A DNA stretch of 64,000 nt from Streptomyces canus 299MFChir4.1 (GCF_000383615.1 NZ_KB911582.1:652425-716424); one strand, 5' to 3'. Positions 1 to 9,129 are shown, counted from the stretch's first letter. Translations and numbers: made by a program. The notes: generated by a model from the sequence alone, not told the origin.

Positions 1-966
1 GGGCAGCCCCAGCAGCCCGGGCAGCAGCCGCAGCCCGGGCCGTACGGCCAGCCGGGCCCCTACGGCCAGCCGCCGCAGGCGCCCCAGCCCGGCTACGGGT
101 ACCCCCAGCAGGCACCGCCGCCCCAGCAGCCGGGACAGCCTCCGCAGCCGGGCTACGGCTACCCGCAGCAGGGTGGCGTTCCTCCGCAGACCCCGCCGTA
201 CGGCCAGCCGCAGGCTCCCTACGGTCAGCAGGCCCCGTACGGCCAGCAGCCGCCGTACGGCCAGGCCCCCTACGGCGTCCCGCAGCCCCCGCCGCCGGGC
301 GGCGGCACCGGCAAGAAGATCGGCATCGTCGTCGGCGCGGTGGCGGTCGTGGCCGCGATCGGGGTCGGGGCGTATCTGGTGATCGGCGGGGGCGGGAACG
401 GGGGCGGCGGGTCCGACATCGCGGACGACGGGGCGCACACGCTGACCGCGCCTGCGACCGTCCTCGGCGGGGAGTACAAGAAGGGGTCCGACTCCGCGGC
501 CGCGGGGATGACCGACGACGACATCAAGGACGCGGAGTCCTGGGGTGTGGACAACCCGAAGGACGTCAGCGCGAGTTACACGGCGGGTTCCGGTCTGACC
601 TCGAAGAACCTGACGTTCGCTGGTGTGTACGGCAGCATCGACGACCCGGAGAAGGTCATCGACGCGATGTTCGCCCAGACGAAGTCGGAGGCATCGAAGA
701 GCTCCTCCGAGGGCGAACTCGTCGGCAGTCCCAAGGAGTTCACGCCCGCCGGTTTCAAGAACGGCGTCCTGAAGTGCCAGGAGATCAAGACCACCGAGTC
801 GGGGCAGACCGTGACGATGCCGTTCTGCGTCTGGGCCGATCACAGCACCGTCACCTATGTGCTGTCGTTCGACCTGGCCGGCCTGGCCGCGGGCAAGAGC
901 ACCTCCATGGAGGACGCGGCCGCACTGACGGCGAAGCTCCGCGACGACGTGCGCGTCAAGGCCTGA
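1..966 (+). CDS. Pro/Gln/Tyr-rich single-pass membrane protein, 5' end cut by window edge
   Basis: The reading frame is open from base 1 to the stop at 964-966, so the start lies outside the window. The first 100 residues are low complexity, with repeated YGQP, PYGQ and GYGYPQQ units. One hydrophobic helix follows at about residues 105-130 (KKIGIVVGAVAVVAAIGVGA), then a Gly-rich hinge and an outside domain of roughly 185 residues with two cysteines (KCQEIK, PFCVW) that could form a disulfide. This plan is common among Streptomyces proteins of unknown function. I do not recognise a catalytic motif. An internal ATG at 340 lies inside the membrane helix and is not a credible start. Confidence 0.8.
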   Translation, partial: GQPQQPGQQPQPGPYGQPGPYGQPPQAPQPGYGYPQQAPPPQQPGQPPQPGYGYPQQGGVPPQTPPYGQPQAPYGQQAPYGQQPPYGQAPYGVPQPPPPGGGTGKKIGIVVGAVAVVAAIGVGAYLVIGGGGNGGGGSDIADDGAHTLTAPATVLGGEYKKGSDSAAAGMTDDDIKDAESWGVDNPKDVSASYTAGSGLTSKNLTFAGVYGSIDDPEKVIDAMFAQTKSEASKSSSEGELVGSPKEFTPAGFKNGVLKCQEIKTTESGQTVTMPFCVWADHSTVTYVLSFDLAGLAAGKSTSMEDAAALTAKLRDDVRVKA

Positions 967-985
967 CGCCCGCCCGCTCAACACC

Positions 986-1019
986 GAAGGGGCCCCGGTC
1001 GGTTGACCGGGGCCCCTTC
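986..1019. terminator. Bidirectional terminator between the first gene and clpX
   Basis: A perfect 15-bp stem (986-1000 pairing with 1005-1019) closes a GGTT loop in the 68-bp gap between two convergent genes. There is no long U tract, which is usual for Streptomyces terminators. Confidence 0.85.
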
Positions 1020-1034
1020 GCATGTCCGGGACGG

Positions 1035-2321
1035 CTACGCCGTCTTCTGCTCGCCCGAACCCCGCCCGCGCGCGTCCCTCGGGATGAGCGTCGGGTTCAC
1101 GTTGGAGTGGACGACGTCCGCCGTGATGACGACGCGGGCCACGTCCTTGCGGGACGGGATCTCGTACATGACGCCCTGGAGGACCTCTTCCATGATGGCG
1201 CGCAGGCCGCGCGCGCCGGTCTGGCGGAGGATGGCCTGGTCGGCGATGGCCTCCAGTGCCTCGCGCTCGAAGTCCAGCTCCACGCCGTCGAGTTCGAAGA
1301 GGCGCTGGTACTGCTTCACCAGCGCGTTGCGCGGCTCGACCAGGATCTGGAGGAGGGCCTCACGGTCCAGGTTGTGGACGGAGGTGATGACGGGGAGGCG
1401 GCCGATGAACTCGGGGATCATGCCGAACTTGACCAGGTCCTCGGGCATGACGTCCTCGAACTGGTCCTTGGCCTCCAGCTCGCGCTTGGAGCGGATCGTC
1501 GCCCCGAAGCCGATGCCCTTGGCTCCCGCCCGGGACTCGATGAGCTTCTCCAGGCCCGCGAAGGCACCGCCCACGATGAACAGGACGTTCGTCGTGTCGA
1601 TCTGGATGAACTCCTGGTGCGGGTGCTTGCGTCCGCCCTGCGGCGGGACCGAGGCGGTGGTGCCCTCAAGGATCTTCAGCAGGGCCTGCTGCACGCCCTC
1701 GCCGCTCACGTCCCGAGTGATCGACGGGTTTTCACTCTTCCGCGCGACCTTGTCGATCTCGTCGATGTAGATGATCCCGGTCTCGGCCTTCTTGACGTCG
1801 TAGTCGGCCGCCTGGATCAGCTTGAGCAGGATGTTCTCGACGTCCTCGCCGACGTAGCCCGCCTCGGTGAGCGCCGTCGCGTCCGCGATCGCGAACGGGA
1901 CGTTCAGCATGCGGGCGAGGGTCTGGGCGAGGAGCGTCTTGCCGGAGCCCGTGGGGCCCAGCAGGAGGATGTTGGACTTCGCCAGCTCGATCGCGTCGTC
2001 ACGGCTGCTGCCGCCGCCGTTCTCGCCGGCCTGGACGCGCTTGTAGTGGTTGTACACCGCCACGGAGAGGGCCTTCTTGGCCGACTCCTGGCCCACCACG
2101 TAACCCTCCAGGAACTCGTAGATCTCGCGGGGCTTGGGCAGTTCCTCCCAGCGCACCTCGCTCGTCTCCGCGAGTTCCTCCTCGATGATCTCGTTGCAGA
2201 GATCGATGCACTCGTCGCAGATGTACACACCAGGCCCTGCGATGAGCTTCTTGACCTGCTTCTGGCTCTTGCCGCAGAACGAGCACTTGAGCAGATCGCC
2301 GCCGTCACCGATGCGTGCCAC
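1035..2321 (-). CDS. clpX: ATP-dependent Clp protease ATP-binding subunit ClpX
   Basis: ClpX is the AAA+ unfoldase that recognises tagged substrates and feeds them to the ClpP barrel. The protein has 428 residues. The N-terminal zinc-binding domain uses C13, C16, C35 and C38 ([14 protein letters not shown]). Walker A is GPTGSGKT at about 122-129, Walker B is IIYIDEID, and the ClpP-docking loop motif IGFGA is present. The GTG start at 2321 is chosen because AAGGGGAAG lies just upstream and the protein then begins [13 protein letters not shown] as in known ClpX. The open frame runs 48 codons further upstream but that part does not resemble ClpX. It lies downstream of clpP2 on the same strand with a 160-bp gap. 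Confidence 0.98.
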   Translation of the reverse strand: MARIGDGGDLLKCSFCGKSQKQVKKLIAGPGVYICDECIDLCNEIIEEELAETSEVRWEELPKPREIYEFLEGYVVGQESAKKALSVAVYNHYKRVQAGENGGGSSRDDAIELAKSNILLLGPTGSGKTLLAQTLARMLNVPFAIADATALTEAGYVGEDVENILLKLIQAADYDVKKAETGIIYIDEIDKVARKSENPSITRDVSGEGVQQALLKILEGTTASVPPQGGRKHPHQEFIQIDTTNVLFIVGGAFAGLEKLIESRAGAKGIGFGATIRSKRELEAKDQFEDVMPEDLVKFGMIPEFIGRLPVITSVHNLDREALLQILVEPRNALVKQYQRLFELDGVELDFEREALEAIADQAILRQTGARGLRAIMEEVLQGVMYEIPSRKDVARVVITADVVHSNVNPTLIPRDARGRGSGEQKTA

Positions 2322-2481
2322 GGTGTGCTTCCCCTTCGCCTGGGAGACGCCTAGGTCCAGCGGCTCCTGGTGCTGCCTTATGTCCGACGGTACCTTGCCG
2401 GGCCCCCCGTTCGGGCCCCCCTTGGCAGGGTTCACTTTGACGTGCACTGTGCCAAGGGGCGGCATATCCTACGGGGCCGCG

Positions 2482-3162
2482 TCAGCGGACGGCGGCGTTG
2501 TTCATCTTCCGGGTGGAGATGATCTGGTCGATCAGGCCGTACGCCAGGGCGTCGTCGGCCGTCAGGATCTTGTCGCGCTCGATGTCCTCGCGGATCTTCT
2601 CGATCGGCGTGGTGGAGTGCTTGGCCAGCAGGTCTTCCAGCTGCGCGCGCATCCGGAGGATCTCGTTGGCGGCGATTTCCAGGTCGGAGACCTGACCGCG
2701 ACCGGTCTCGCTGTACGGCTGGTGGATCAGCACCCGCGCGTTGGGCAGCGCCATGCGCTTGCCGGGCGTACCGGCGGCCAGCAGGATCGCCGCGGCGGAG
2801 GCCGCCTGACCCATGCAGACCGTCTGGACGTCGGGCTTCACGAACTGCATCGTGTCGTAGATGGCGGTCAGCGCGGTGAAGGAGCCACCGGGGCTGTTGA
2901 TGTAGACCGAGATGTCCCGGTCGGGGTCCATCGACTCCAGGCACAGCAGCTGCGCCATGACGTCGTTGGCCGAGGCGTCGTCGATCTGCACGCCGAGGAA
3001 GATCACGCGCTCCTCGAAGAGCTTCGCGTACGGGTCGTACTCGCGGATGCCCTGCGAGGTGCGCTCGACGAAGCGGGGGATCACATAGCGGGACTCGGCG
3101 CGCGGGCCGGTGTACTCGGCCTCGGTGCGGGCGTAGAGGCCGCTGCCGGGGAAGTCGTTCAC
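2482..3162 (-). CDS. clpP2: ATP-dependent Clp protease proteolytic subunit ClpP2
   Basis: This 226-residue peptidase subunit forms the mixed ClpP1P2 barrel typical of Actinobacteria. The catalytic triad is visible as Ser122 (GQAAS), His147 (LIHQP) and Asp197 (IERDK). The oxyanion strand INSPGG is at about 88-93. Start is the GTG at 3162 with AGGAG a few bases upstream; the longer open frame would add 55 Arg/Ser-rich residues with no similarity to the family. Only 49 bp separate it from clpP1, so the two are surely co-transcribed. Its longer N-terminal stretch distinguishes it from ClpP1. Confidence 0.97.
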   Translation of the reverse strand: MNDFPGSGLYARTEAEYTGPRAESRYVIPRFVERTSQGIREYDPYAKLFEERVIFLGVQIDDASANDVMAQLLCLESMDPDRDISVYINSPGGSFTALTAIYDTMQFVKPDVQTVCMGQAASAAAILLAAGTPGKRMALPNARVLIHQPYSETGRGQVSDLEIAANEILRMRAQLEDLLAKHSTTPIEKIREDIERDKILTADDALAYGLIDQIISTRKMNNAAVR

Positions 3163-3211
3163 TGTCTGTCTCCTAGGGGCTGTGACGGTCGGCTGGGGGG
3201 CTCTACGGGGC

Positions 3212-3832
3212 TCAGGCCCCGGTGCCGCCGCCGCCCGGGATACCGGCGGCCGTGCTGATGACGTCGTCGATGAGGCCGTACTCCTTGGCCTCCTCGGGGT
3301 CGAACCAGCGGTCGCGGTCCGAGTCACGGGTGACCTGCTCGACGGTCTGCCCCGTGTGCTGGGCCGTGAGCTCGGCCATGCGCTTCTTGGTGTGCAGCAG
3401 CCGCTCGGCGTGGATCTTGATGTCGGAGGCCGAACCGGCCAGACCGGCGGAGGGCTGGTGGATCAGGATCTCGGCGTTCGGGAGGGCGAACCGCTTGCCC
3501 GGGGTACCCGCGCTGAGCAGGAACTGGCCCATGGAGGCGGCGAGGCCCATGGCGATCGTCATCACGTCGTTCTTGATGAACTGCATGGTGTCGTAGATCG
3601 CCATGCCGGCCGTGATCGAGCCGCCGGGGCTGTTGATGTAGAGGTTGATGTCCTTGTCGGGGTCGGCCGCGGCAAGGAGCAGAAGCTGTGCGGTGATCTT
3701 GTTCGCGATGTCGTCGTCGACCGGCTGGCCGAGGAAGATGATCCGCTCGTTGAGCAGCCGGTTGTAGACCTGGTCGCCGAGGCCACCACCGATGGAAGGC
3801 TCGCCGGCGGCTGAGGGCATCAGATTCGTCAC
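3212..3832 (-). CDS. clpP1: ATP-dependent Clp protease proteolytic subunit ClpP1
   Basis: This 206-residue serine peptidase is the partner of ClpP2. The triad is Ser100 (GLAAS), His125 (LIHQP) and Asp174 (SDRDRW). It starts at the GTG at 3832, preceded by AGGTGG; an in-frame ATG four codons later (MPSAAGEP) has poorer spacing from a ribosome site. It is the first gene of a clpP1-clpP2(-clpX) transcription order. In Streptomyces, Clp protease controls development and its own activator ClgR, and a candidate ClgR site lies upstream. Confidence 0.97.
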   Translation of the reverse strand: MTNLMPSAAGEPSIGGGLGDQVYNRLLNERIIFLGQPVDDDIANKITAQLLLLAAADPDKDINLYINSPGGSITAGMAIYDTMQFIKNDVMTIAMGLAASMGQFLLSAGTPGKRFALPNAEILIHQPSAGLAGSASDIKIHAERLLHTKKRMAELTAQHTGQTVEQVTRDSDRDRWFDPEEAKEYGLIDDVISTAAGIPGGGGTGA

Positions 3833-3931
3833 GTATCCACCTGCTCGTCTTACGACGGCGCCGGGGCCGTCTCACGTGTTCCCGTCCGGGGGCTGGGCAG
3901 TTCGAGAAACTTCCCTGCCCTGGTACTCATG

Positions 3932-3990
3932 GACCCTAACGCGCTGGTCCCCTTGGGGAATCCCGGTAAGGGGGGTGTTCGCCGGGGGCG
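3932..3990 (-). promoter_or_regulatory. Candidate clpP1 promoter with ClgR-type operator
   Basis: The 337-bp gap between clpP1 and tig contains GTTCGC, five bases, then GCG at 3977-3990. From memory this is the published Streptomyces ClgR operator form (GTTCGC-5N-GCG). A TAGGGT sequence on the minus strand at 3933-3938 could be the -10 element. The operator would then sit just upstream of the -35 region, which fits an activator. No convincing -35 hexamer is visible. Confidence 0.45.
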
Positions 3991-4089
3991 TAGCGCCGTG
4001 GTATCGCCGGTTCGGTGCCGGGCGCGGGCGATTCGCGGCTCGCCGCGCGGTTCGCGGCGCCCTGGGCCGGGTCCTCGGGCCCCATGCCG

Positions 4090-4125
4090 GAAGGGCCCCG
4101 GAGACATGCGTCTCCGGGGCCCTTC
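4090..4125. terminator. Terminator downstream of tig
   Basis: A perfect 15-bp stem (4090-4104 with 4111-4125) and a 6-base loop lie 45 bp past the tig stop codon. Confidence 0.85.
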
Positions 4126-4170
4126 GTACAGCGTCCGCCGACGTGCTACGGCGTTCGAGATGCCGTGGGC

Positions 4171-5559
4171 TCAGCCCTCGGTCTTCTCCTCGGCCTCGGC
4201 CGGGGTCTCCTCGGAGGCGGCCTCGACCGTCTCGGCCGTCTCGTCCTCGTCGTCGTCCAGGTCGATGACCTCGCCGTTGGTGTCCTTGACCGTGGCGGCC
4301 TCGACCACGACGGCCAGGGCCTTGCCGCGGGCGACCTCGCCGACGAGGAGCGGGACCTGACCGCCCTCGACGACCGCCTGGGCGAACTGGTCGGGGGACA
4401 TGCCGGAGGAGGCGGCACGGCGCATGAGGTGCTCGGTGAGCTCCTCCTGGTTGACGTTCAGCTTCTCGCGCTTGACGAGCTCGTCGAGCACGAACTGGGT
4501 CTTGATGCCCTTGACCGCGGCTTCCTTGGTCTCGGTGTCGAACTCCTCGACCGTCTTGCCCTGGATCTCGAGGTACTTCTCGAGGTCGAGGCCCATCTGG
4601 CCGAGCTGGTGGTGCTCCAGGTTGTGCTTGCGGGTGTTGATCTCGTCCTCGAGGAGCTTCTCGGGGACGGGCACCTCGACGAGCTCCAGGAGCTTCTCCA
4701 GGACGCGCTCCTGGGCCTGGGTGGCCTGGTCGTACTGCTTCATGTTCTCGAGGCGCTTGCGGCTGTCGGCCTTCAGCTCGTCGAGGGTGTCGAACTCCGA
4801 GGCGAGCTGCGCGAACTCGTCGTCCAGCTCGGGCAGTTCGCGGGCGGCGACCTGGGTGACCTTGACGGTGACCTCGGCCTCCTTGCCGGCCGCGGAGCCG
4901 CCCTTGAGCTCGGAGGCGAAGGTGGCCTCGCCACCGGCCTCCAGGCCCTTCACGGCGTCGTCGATGCCGTCCAGCAGCTCGCCGGAGCCGATGGTGTAGG
5001 AGACGCCGCTGGCGACGCCGTCCTCCAGCACCTCGCCGTCGACCTTGGCCTCCAGGTCGATGGTGACGACGTCGCCGTCCTCGGCGGCGCGCTCGACGGG
5101 GGACGTCGAGGCGAAGCGCTCACGGAGCTCGGTCACGGCCTTGTCGACGTCCTCGTCGCTGACCTCGACCGCGTCGACCTCGACCTCGATGCCGGAGTAG
5201 TCCGGGATCTCGATGGCGGGGCGGACGTCGACCTCGGCGGTGAAGTTCAGCGTCTCGCCGTCCTTCAGCTCGGTGATGTCGACCTCGGGCTGGCCGAGGA
5301 CGTCGATCTCGGCCTCGTTGACCGCCTCGGTGTAGAACTTGGGAAGCGCGTCGTTGACGGCCTCCTCCAGCACCGCACCGCGGCCGAACCGCTGGTCGAT
5401 GACGCGGGCCGGGATCTTGCCCTTCCGGAAGCCCTTCACCGTGACCTGCTGGTTGATCTTCTTGTACGCCGCGTCGAGGCTGTCCTTGAGCTCCTCGAAG
5501 GGCACCTCGATGCTGAGCCGAACCCGAGTCGGGTTCAGGGTCTCCACGGCGCTCTTCAC
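4171..5559 (-). CDS. tig: Trigger factor, ribosome-associated chaperone and prolyl isomerase
   Basis: Trigger factor binds near the ribosome exit tunnel and shields nascent chains. The protein has 462 residues. The ribosome-binding signature GFRKGKIP lies at about 41-48. A central FKBP-type isomerase domain (about 150-240) and a C-terminal helical substrate-binding arm follow. The tail is very acidic ([15 protein letters not shown]), as in other actinobacterial trigger factors. The GTG start at 5559 follows AAGGAG; the frame stays open for 118 more codons upstream but that reaches into the tRNA region. Its place next to clpP1P2 is conserved across Actinobacteria. Confidence 0.97.
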   Translation of the reverse strand: MKSAVETLNPTRVRLSIEVPFEELKDSLDAAYKKINQQVTVKGFRKGKIPARVIDQRFGRGAVLEEAVNDALPKFYTEAVNEAEIDVLGQPEVDITELKDGETLNFTAEVDVRPAIEIPDYSGIEVEVDAVEVSDEDVDKAVTELRERFASTSPVERAAEDGDVVTIDLEAKVDGEVLEDGVASGVSYTIGSGELLDGIDDAVKGLEAGGEATFASELKGGSAAGKEAEVTVKVTQVAARELPELDDEFAQLASEFDTLDELKADSRKRLENMKQYDQATQAQERVLEKLLELVEVPVPEKLLEDEINTRKHNLEHHQLGQMGLDLEKYLEIQGKTVEEFDTETKEAAVKGIKTQFVLDELVKREKLNVNQEELTEHLMRRAASSGMSPDQFAQAVVEGGQVPLLVGEVARGKALAVVVEAATVKDTNGEVIDLDDDEDETAETVEAASEETPAEAEEKTEG

Positions 5560-5756
5560 GGTTCGGTCTCCTTGGGGGCTGACTTCTTGGTTTCTGCCGG
5601 AGCCAGAGCGGCTCCGGCGGATTCGCCGCCCGGAGGACTTCCAGTGGAGATCCAGAGGATGAGGCACACGGGCGTGCAGCTTGCATAGTAACGGCAGCGG
5701 CGACACGCCCCAAAGGCGATCACGGACTCGGTCACGCGAGCTGATCGCGCAGGTGG

Positions 5757-5830
5757 TCGGGGTGGCGGGATTTGAACCCACGGCCTTCCGCTCCCAAAGC
5801 GGACGCGCTACCAAGCTGCGCCACACCCCG
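5757..5830 (-). tRNA. tRNA-Pro (anticodon TGG)
   Basis: Read on the minus strand it gives a 7-bp acceptor stem CGGGGTG/CACCCCG with discriminator A, an anticodon arm TCCGC-TTTGGGA-GCGGA and a T arm with GGTTCAAATCC. The anticodon TGG reads CCA. CCA is not encoded at the end. Length is 74 nt. Confidence 0.96.
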
Positions 5831-6458
5831 TCTGGTGCGACACGTAGGGTACATGCCCGCAGGCAGCGGGGCTGCCGCATTTCCCTGGCCGCGGCTCGGG
5901 AACGGCCTGACACCGCCCACCTGAGCAGCCTCCGAGCCGTGCGGACCCGACGAAACGAACCCGAACGACACGCGCCGCGGGCGGCCGCCCCGGCACCGAC
6001 GGACGGCGGGCGGACGCGGTTGCGTACTTCACTTCGCGGCGGGCGCGTCGCACGCCCGCCGCTCGGCCACGGCGGGCGCAGACACGGACACCCAGGCCCG
6101 GAGGCCGCCCCGCGGGGGCCGGACCTTGGACGGCATCAGCCTCCGGACCCGCACGAGGTCCCACGGCACGACCCGCGGGCCGACCGCACACGATCCGGTG
6201 ACAAACCGCTTCCACGGACGTGGCGCACGCCGCCGGCGACACGTCTCGCCTCGGATCCCCCGCACGTCGGCCCAACGGCCGGGGCGCCCTTTCGTGCGCG
6301 GGCCGGGGGCGGGGGCGGGTGTGGCCGGTGTGGCGCGAGGGGGGCACGCGTCGCGCGCAGGTCTGTCCGTGAGTCGGACGGAAGGGATGTGCGGCGAGGG
6401 GTGACGACCCGGTACGATGCCTTCGTGCCGTCGGTCACCTGACCGCGGCGCGTGCTGT
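5831..6458. other. Gene-free spacer between tRNA-Pro and tRNA-Gly
   Basis: I see no credible coding region in these 628 bases; the open frames on both strands are Arg/Pro/Gly-rich by composition only. A TACGAT at 6413-6418, about 40 bp before tRNA-Gly, may be its -10 box. Confidence 0.6.
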
Positions 6459-6529
6459 GCGGGCGTAGCTCAATGGTAGAGCCCTAGTCTTCCAAACTAG
6501 CTACGCGGGTTCGATTCCCGTCGCCCGCT
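6459..6529 (+). tRNA. tRNA-Gly (anticodon TCC)
   Basis: Acceptor stem GCGGGCG/CGCCCGC, D arm with AGCTCAATGGTAGAGC, anticodon arm CTAGT-CTTCCAA-ACTAG and T arm GGGTTCGATTCCC. Anticodon TCC reads GGA. Length is 71 nt with no encoded CCA. Its 3' part is the attachment site of the element that follows; the integrated copy restores the complete tRNA. Confidence 0.96.
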
Positions 6530-6530
6530 C
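6488..6530 (+). repeat. Left attachment site (tRNA-Gly 3' part)
   Basis: These 43 bases, from the anticodon loop to one base past the tRNA end, recur at 9012-9054. The last 32 bases are identical and there are two mismatches in the first 11. Tyrosine integrases of actinomycete elements typically use exactly this part of a tRNA gene. Confidence 0.9.
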
Positions 6531-6539
6531 TGAACGACG

Positions 6540-6580
6540 AAGGCCCAGGTCAGGTAGTAAATTTACTACCCCTGGGCCTT
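6540..6580. terminator. Terminator between tRNA-Gly and the integrase remnant
   Basis: A long inverted repeat: AAGGCCCAGG pairs with CCTGGGCCTT around an inner palindrome GGTAGTAAATTTACTACC, which is AT-rich for this genome. It can stop transcription from either side. Confidence 0.75.
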
Positions 6581-6583
6581 CGC

Positions 6584-7136
6584 TCATTTCCCGAGCCGTT
6601 CAGCTCTGCATGCGGACTTTCGATCTTGCTTCTTCTTGGCCTTTTTCGGCTTCGAGGACTTCTTGCGGGCCTGGTTGAAGAGACCGCTCACAGCATCCGC
6701 GATCAGCCGGTCACGGTCAGCGCTCGCGTGCTGGTAGATCAGCGCGGCGCGGACGGTGCTGTGGCCCATGCGCGACATCAGCTCCCGCGTGCTGGCCCCG
6801 GTCGACGCGGCGAGGGTGTTGCCCGTGTGCCGAAGGTCATGGACGCGTAGGCCCTTGATCCCAGCGATCGAACACGCCTTGTGCAAACACCCGACCGTCG
6901 GCGCCGTGTTCGGCGTAGACGTCCAGGTGTGCGCGGATCTCCGGGACAATCGCGGCCGGAATCGCCACGGTGCGTTTGCCCGCCGCACTCTTGGGCGCCT
7001 TGATCTCCCGCTGGCCGTTGTTGAGTTCGGCGACGGCCCGGCGGACACGGACGGCCCGATGGTCGAGGTCGACGTCCCGGCGGCGCAGCCCGACCAACTC
7101 ACCCCAGCGCAGACCAAGTGCCCCTTGGGCCCTGGC
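6584..7136 (-). pseudogene. Tyrosine integrase remnant, truncated and frameshifted
   Basis: The C-terminal frame (about 6584-6900) carries the recombinase signature: LRVHDLRHTGNTLA, then MGHSTVRAALIYQH with the expected HxxR, the second His and the Tyr nucleophile, ending in a Lys-rich tail. The preceding piece of catalytic domain (LGLRWGELVGLRRRDVDL and KSAAGKRTVAIP, up to about 7136) lies in another reading frame, with the shift at about 6880-6900. Nothing upstream of 7136 matches the N-terminal arm-binding and core-binding domains, so roughly half the gene is deleted, with a CCTGGCCCTGGCCCT repeat at the junction. Not functional as it stands. Confidence 0.85.
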
Positions 7137-7460
7137 CCTGGCCCTGGGGCCGACTCGGCGGGAACGGCCCTTTCTTGGTGGATCGGGAGTATGAGCGGCT
7201 TATCCGAGCTATGACTAGCAGGCCCGTACCCCTACAGATCGCGGACTATGAGCGTCGGCTGCGGCGTGAGGCTCATGTCCAGAAGGCGGCGGCGAAGCGC
7301 GCTGTACAGCAAGGAAGTACAGCAACCACGGCAACCGTAGCCGTCCGCCACCAGCCTCCCACGGCCGACTGACCTGCCGAGCAGACCTCAGCGACCGCCC
7401 CGCCCGCAGGTCGCATCGAGATGAGAGGCCGGCACGGGCCGAGCGGGACGGTGTCGAAGG

Positions 7461-7545
7461 TGGCCACGGCCCGGATTCGAACCGGGGTTTCCGCGTCGGG
7501 GCGAACCCGAGCGCGACGTCTTTGGCCGCTAAACGACTCATGGCC
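7461..7545 (-). tRNA. tRNA-like sequence, probably degenerate
   Basis: On the minus strand, GGCCATG pairs with CGTGGCC over 7 bp and is followed by A and the T-arm look-alike CCCGGTTCGAATCCGGG. A D-loop-like GTTTAGCGGCCAAAGAC is present. The middle does not fold into a normal anticodon arm: a TCGG/CCGA stem around GTTCGCC would give anticodon TCG, but the D stem and spacing are irregular and one extra base sits between T stem and acceptor. It lies inside the decayed element. It may be a tRNA cargo gene that has decayed, or a tRNA mimic. Confidence 0.35.
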
Positions 7546-7725
7546 AGGCGGATCGTACCCACTCGGAGGCCGGCGAGCCCGTCACTTTTCGAGGGGTGAC
7601 GCCTCAGGGCGCCCGCCCAGATCGATCTCATACTGGACCTGGATGGCCATCTGTACCCTTGATCGTCGAATACGTCCAAATCGCGACCTACTCCGATCCA
7701 GTCGCATTCGCTCACACTCGAACAC

Positions 7726-8193
7726 ATGGGGGCGATAAGGGATCGTGACACGCACGTGTGTCATCGCTGCGGGGTGACGAGCCCCACCGTGCGCGGGCGC
7801 GGGCGGATCGATCTCATGGCCAGGTTCTGCGAAGCGTGCTGGAACGTCTTCGCCAACGAGATGGCCGTGGCCGACGGCGCCACCGCTCCACCAAGGCCGG
7901 ACCCGGATCCCGACGACGTGTCATGGATCGAGCCTCCGACTTGCCCTAGATGCAGCGCATTTGTGCGTATCTATCCGACCACCTACGACCGATGGGTCAG
8001 GCTCGCCGCGGTGGAGATGCCCGCCAAGGACGTCCCAGAGCCCTTCCGCTGGCGCCTGATGAAGCTGCCGGACCCGTCCCGCATCACGACCGAGATCGTG
8101 GCCGTACGGGCCCGTGGAATCGATCCGCTTCCAGGCGACCTCGTCGTGCCGGCTCACAGCATGATGTGCGTCCCTCAGGGGGGCGAGCCATAG
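7726..8193 (+). CDS. Small zinc-ribbon protein of the element (resembles DUF6083)
   Basis: The protein has 155 residues and two cysteine pairs near the N-terminus (HVCHRCGV, FCEACW) plus a second ribbon (PTCPRCSAFV). These are followed by YPTTYDRWVRLAAVEMPA and PEPFRWRLMK, a segment I recall from Streptomyces integrative-element and accessory proteins grouped as DUF6083. The function of that family is not known. The ATG at 7726 has no obvious ribosome site; a GTG inside HVCHRCG is a possible shorter start. It is the only intact-looking gene in the element. Confidence 0.65.
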   Translation: MGAIRDRDTHVCHRCGVTSPTVRGRGRIDLMARFCEACWNVFANEMAVADGATAPPRPDPDPDDVSWIEPPTCPRCSAFVRIYPTTYDRWVRLAAVEMPAKDVPEPFRWRLMKLPDPSRITTEIVAVRARGIDPLPGDLVVPAHSMMCVPQGGEP

Positions 8194-9011
8194 AGCGCGA
8201 GGCCGGCTCACAGGCCGCCCGACGTCAAGAGTCTGCGGAATCGTCCCCAGGCCCATTCGGGGGATCCGCGGGCCCGGCGGCTTCGCCCCGACCCGAGGCA
8301 CAGCCAGGCCCGTGCGTCATCTCGGCCGATCAGGGCGCGGGTGCGCATGTCTCCGATGAGTGCGTAGCCCTCCACCCCCAACGAAAGCATATCGCCTTCG
8401 ATTCAAAGGAAGGGCACCTTTAAGGAGGGGAAAGAATTTAAAATCTCAGGCAGAAGGCCCCGCCGACCTAGGAAGTTGCCGTTCCGGGCGGGAGTGCGGC
8501 AGACTGCGACTTGCGTGCACGACAGCGGTGTTGGGGCAGCGTTCGCGCAACCTTCTGACCTGCGTGGGTGCGGAACAGCACCCACACCATGGCCAGTTGG
8601 ACAACGACGGCGCTCGGGCGTCGTCGCGCCAAAACAGAACAACGGCACGCCAACGGAACGCTTGCTGACCCTGGAAAGTGGGCAAGCGCCCGATGGCTCC
8701 AAGGAAGGCGGCCAGGTGCCTGAGAAGCACGACTCCACCGTTCCCCATCGGACATGGCACCACCATGCCCAATGCGCTGTGGACTGTAGCTACGAGCATG
8801 CGCGAAGCGCAAGTGAGACGTCGCCGCGGCTGCCGCGGTGGCCTCAGGTGCTCCGCGACGTGACGAGCCTGGCAGCGGCGGTCTCCCCGATCGTCGCAGC
8901 GCTCATCACGAAGAGCTGGTAGCCGGCGGGCATTCGTGCCCCTGCCGTGCCCGATCGGACGGGACACACCGGGCAAGCGCCTAGCAGGTCAGCGGCGAGC
9001 CGCATACGCGA
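8194..9011. other. Right part of the decayed element, no confident gene
   Basis: The stretch around 8385-8460 is clearly richer in A/T than its surroundings, including AAGAATTTAAAATCTC, which suggests foreign origin. A plus-strand open frame ends at 8922 with a hydrophobic tail (LAAAVSPIVAALITKSW) that could be the end of a small membrane protein, but its upstream part has no ribosome site and no recognisable content. Confidence 0.5.
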
Positions 9012-9054
9012 TCTTCCCAACCAGCTACGCGGGTTCGATTCCCGTCGCCCGCTC
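9012..9054 (+). repeat. Right attachment site
   Basis: Second copy of the tRNA-Gly 3' segment. It lacks the 5' half of a tRNA, so it is not a gene. The sequence after it contains the hairpin that probably once ended the tRNA-Gly transcript. Confidence 0.9.
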
Positions 9055-9062
9055 CGAGTAGG

Positions 9063-9098
9063 CCTCCGGCCCGGTCCCCCAGGGGATCGGGCCGGAGG
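9063..9098. terminator. Terminator next to the right attachment site
   Basis: A 17-bp stem with one G-T pair (CCTCCGGCCCGGTCCCC with its complement) and a two-base loop. It serves the minus-strand gene at 9130-9324 and probably the ancestral tRNA-Gly. Confidence 0.8.
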
Positions 9099-9129
9099 TC
9101 TTTCGGCGTGTCCGCCCCGTGTCGCGGGG

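Larger units (their letters stand above)
6488..9054. mobile_element. Decayed tRNA-Gly integrative element, about 2.5 kb
   Basis: The segment is bounded by the 43-nt direct repeat of the tRNA-Gly 3' part, offset by 2524 bp. Just inside the left end, on the minus strand, lies a broken tyrosine integrase, which is the normal place for an element integrase. No excisionase, replication initiator or FtsK/Tra-type transfer gene is recognisable, so the element has lost most of its body. What remains is a tRNA-like sequence (7461-7545), a zinc-ribbon protein (7726-8193) and about 0.8 kb with no clear gene. It should no longer excise by itself. Confidence 0.85.

Noticed and set aside
1..300. Tandem YGQP-coding repeats as a mobile or structural DNA repeat
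   Set aside because: The periodicity is that of a low-complexity protein segment in one open frame, a normal feature of this protein type.
774..2354. 526-codon open frame on the plus strand over clpX
   Set aside because: It lies opposite clpX, has no ribosome site, and is a by-product of strong G/C third positions.
7118..7372. 84-codon plus-strand frame (MPLGPWPWPWGRLGG...)
   Set aside because: Begins in the junction repeat of the broken integrase with no ribosome site. The middle (YERRLRREAHVQKAAAKR) looks slightly protein-like but cannot be assigned.
8476..8922. 148-codon plus-strand frame in the relic element
   Set aside because: Only the last 24 residues look protein-like; no start signal and the composition is irregular.
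9012..9054. Second tRNA-Gly
   Set aside because: Only the 3' part is present; it is the attachment-site copy, not a gene.
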